NCBI RefSeq assembly: GCF_900109095.1
Contig: NZ_FNYZ01000023.1
Coordinates: 1 to 64,000 of the forward strand
Reading direction: 5' to 3'
DNA length: 64,000 bases
DNA from: Sphingobium sp. AP50
Lineage (GTDB): Bacteria; Pseudomonadota; Alphaproteobacteria; Sphingomonadales; Sphingomonadaceae
In this document: piece by piece, positions 63,710-64,000 of the stretch
How the letters are laid out: each line of letters opens with the position of its first letter
Position numbering within the stretch: position 1 is the stretch's first letter
Program-made: the position numbers and the translations under genes
Notes under the pieces: model-generated
What the model was told of the DNA's origin: nothing
Database searches by the model: none
Seen by the model: only the letters and a program-made list of their open reading frames with translations

Positions 63710-64000
63710 TCAGTCCGGGGAGTCGGATGAGCCCTGCCGTTGCAGCTTCCCTATGAGCGATGCCATGACACGCTGCGCGGCTTCAAGGTCCGATAGCGTC
63801 AGGTGTGCAGCCAGGTGGGCAACCTGGGGATAATAGGCCAGCAGCGCCGTCTCGTACCGACGGCGCCCTTCGTTAGTGAGCTTCACCAGTTGTGAGCGCC
63901 GATGATGGGGGTTGGGTTCAAAAGTGACGATGTTATCTTTCAACAGGTCGTTCACAATACGCTGAACATTCTGGCGATTTGCGCCAAGATCGCGTGCCAG
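63710..64000 (-). CDS. MarR-family regulator, 5' end beyond window
   Basis: The minus-strand frame enters from the right edge as LARDLGANRQNVQRIVNDLL and continues with DNIVTFEPNPHHRRSQLVKL then TNEGRRRYETALLAYYP. These are the recognition helix and wing (xxHHRRSQLVKLT) of a MarR winged-helix protein. It ends with a helical tail and a stop at 63710. The start lies outside the window and the target is unknown. Confidence 0.75.
   Translation of the reverse strand: MARDLGANRQNVQRIVNDLLKDNIVTFEPNPHHRRSQLVKLTNEGRRRYETALLAYYPQVAHLAAHLTLSDLEAAQRVMASLIGKLQRQGSSDSPD

Noticed and set aside
1..64000. CRISPR arrays, tRNA or rRNA genes.
   Set aside because: No regularly spaced direct repeats and no tRNA-like or rRNA-like segments were noticed on reading; short or divergent ones could have been missed without a program.

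Overview
The window looks like an accessory (genomic-island) segment of an alphaproteobacterial sphingomonad (Sphingobium/Novosphingobium/Sphingomonas type). The evidence is the moderately high GC content, TonB receptors with the plug start 'VTAQKR', a homogentisate operon, and a dense mix of IS110, IS21, IS3, IS5, IS30 and IS701 remnants at both edges. This placement rests on protein resemblance read by eye; no database search was possible.

Layout. 1-9 kb: an IS110 scrap, then S10 peptidase, TonB receptor, S10 peptidase, then an IS110 transposase with IS3 and IS5 scraps. 9.6-13.5 kb: maiA-fahA-hmgA (minus) divergent from a marR gene. 14.6-19.6 kb: a complete branched-chain 2-oxoacid dehydrogenase operon. 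19.6-25.6 kb: a thioesterase remnant, a TetR gene, then phhA-tyrB-hppD with a Rieske ferredoxin, a frameshifted SDR and a phhB interrupted by TGA. 25.7-28 kb: two Lrp regulators around a broken amino-acid permease and a branched-chain aminotransferase remnant. 28.1-32.6 kb: TonB receptor plus CapA-family gene, divergent from a second TetR. 32.9-39.6 kb: heterotetrameric sarcosine oxidase soxBDAG, purU and a broken folD. 39.8-43.5 kb: dimethylglycine/sarcosine dehydrogenase and an MFS transporter. 43.6-50 kb (minus): S10 peptidase, M19 dipeptidase-like protein, decayed Rieske oxygenase, ornithine cyclodeaminase-like protein, decayed S10. 50.5-57 kb: a decayed TonB-CapA pair, an MFS transporter, a frameshifted S10, an unknown protein and a DUF1028 remnant. 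57-64 kb: IS remnants around an IS21 element, a DUF1772 membrane protein, and a MarR gene cut by the window end.

Main observation. A 14-bp palindrome, ATACA-N4-TGTAT, occurs in front of almost every catabolic unit: the bkd operon (one mismatch), the second lrp, the TonB/TetR divergent promoter, sox, the dimethylglycine dehydrogenase, the S10-M19-Rieske-OCD operon, the TonB remnant, an MFS gene (one mismatch) and the last S10. At two promoters it fills the spacer next to a clear -35 box. This suggests one TetR-controlled regulon (probably by the TetR at 31990) joining outer-membrane uptake, carboxypeptidases, N-demethylating flavoenzymes and branched-chain oxoacid oxidation. Together with the complete Phe/Tyr pathway nearby, this fits use of peptides or amino-acid conjugates that contain N-methylated, aromatic and branched residues. 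The substrate is inferred, not shown.

Many second copies or accessory genes are broken (frameshifts, in-frame stops, lost metal ligands) while paralogues of the uptake and hydrolysis genes stay intact. This points to island decay or reshuffling, although sequencing indels cannot be excluded for single frameshifts.
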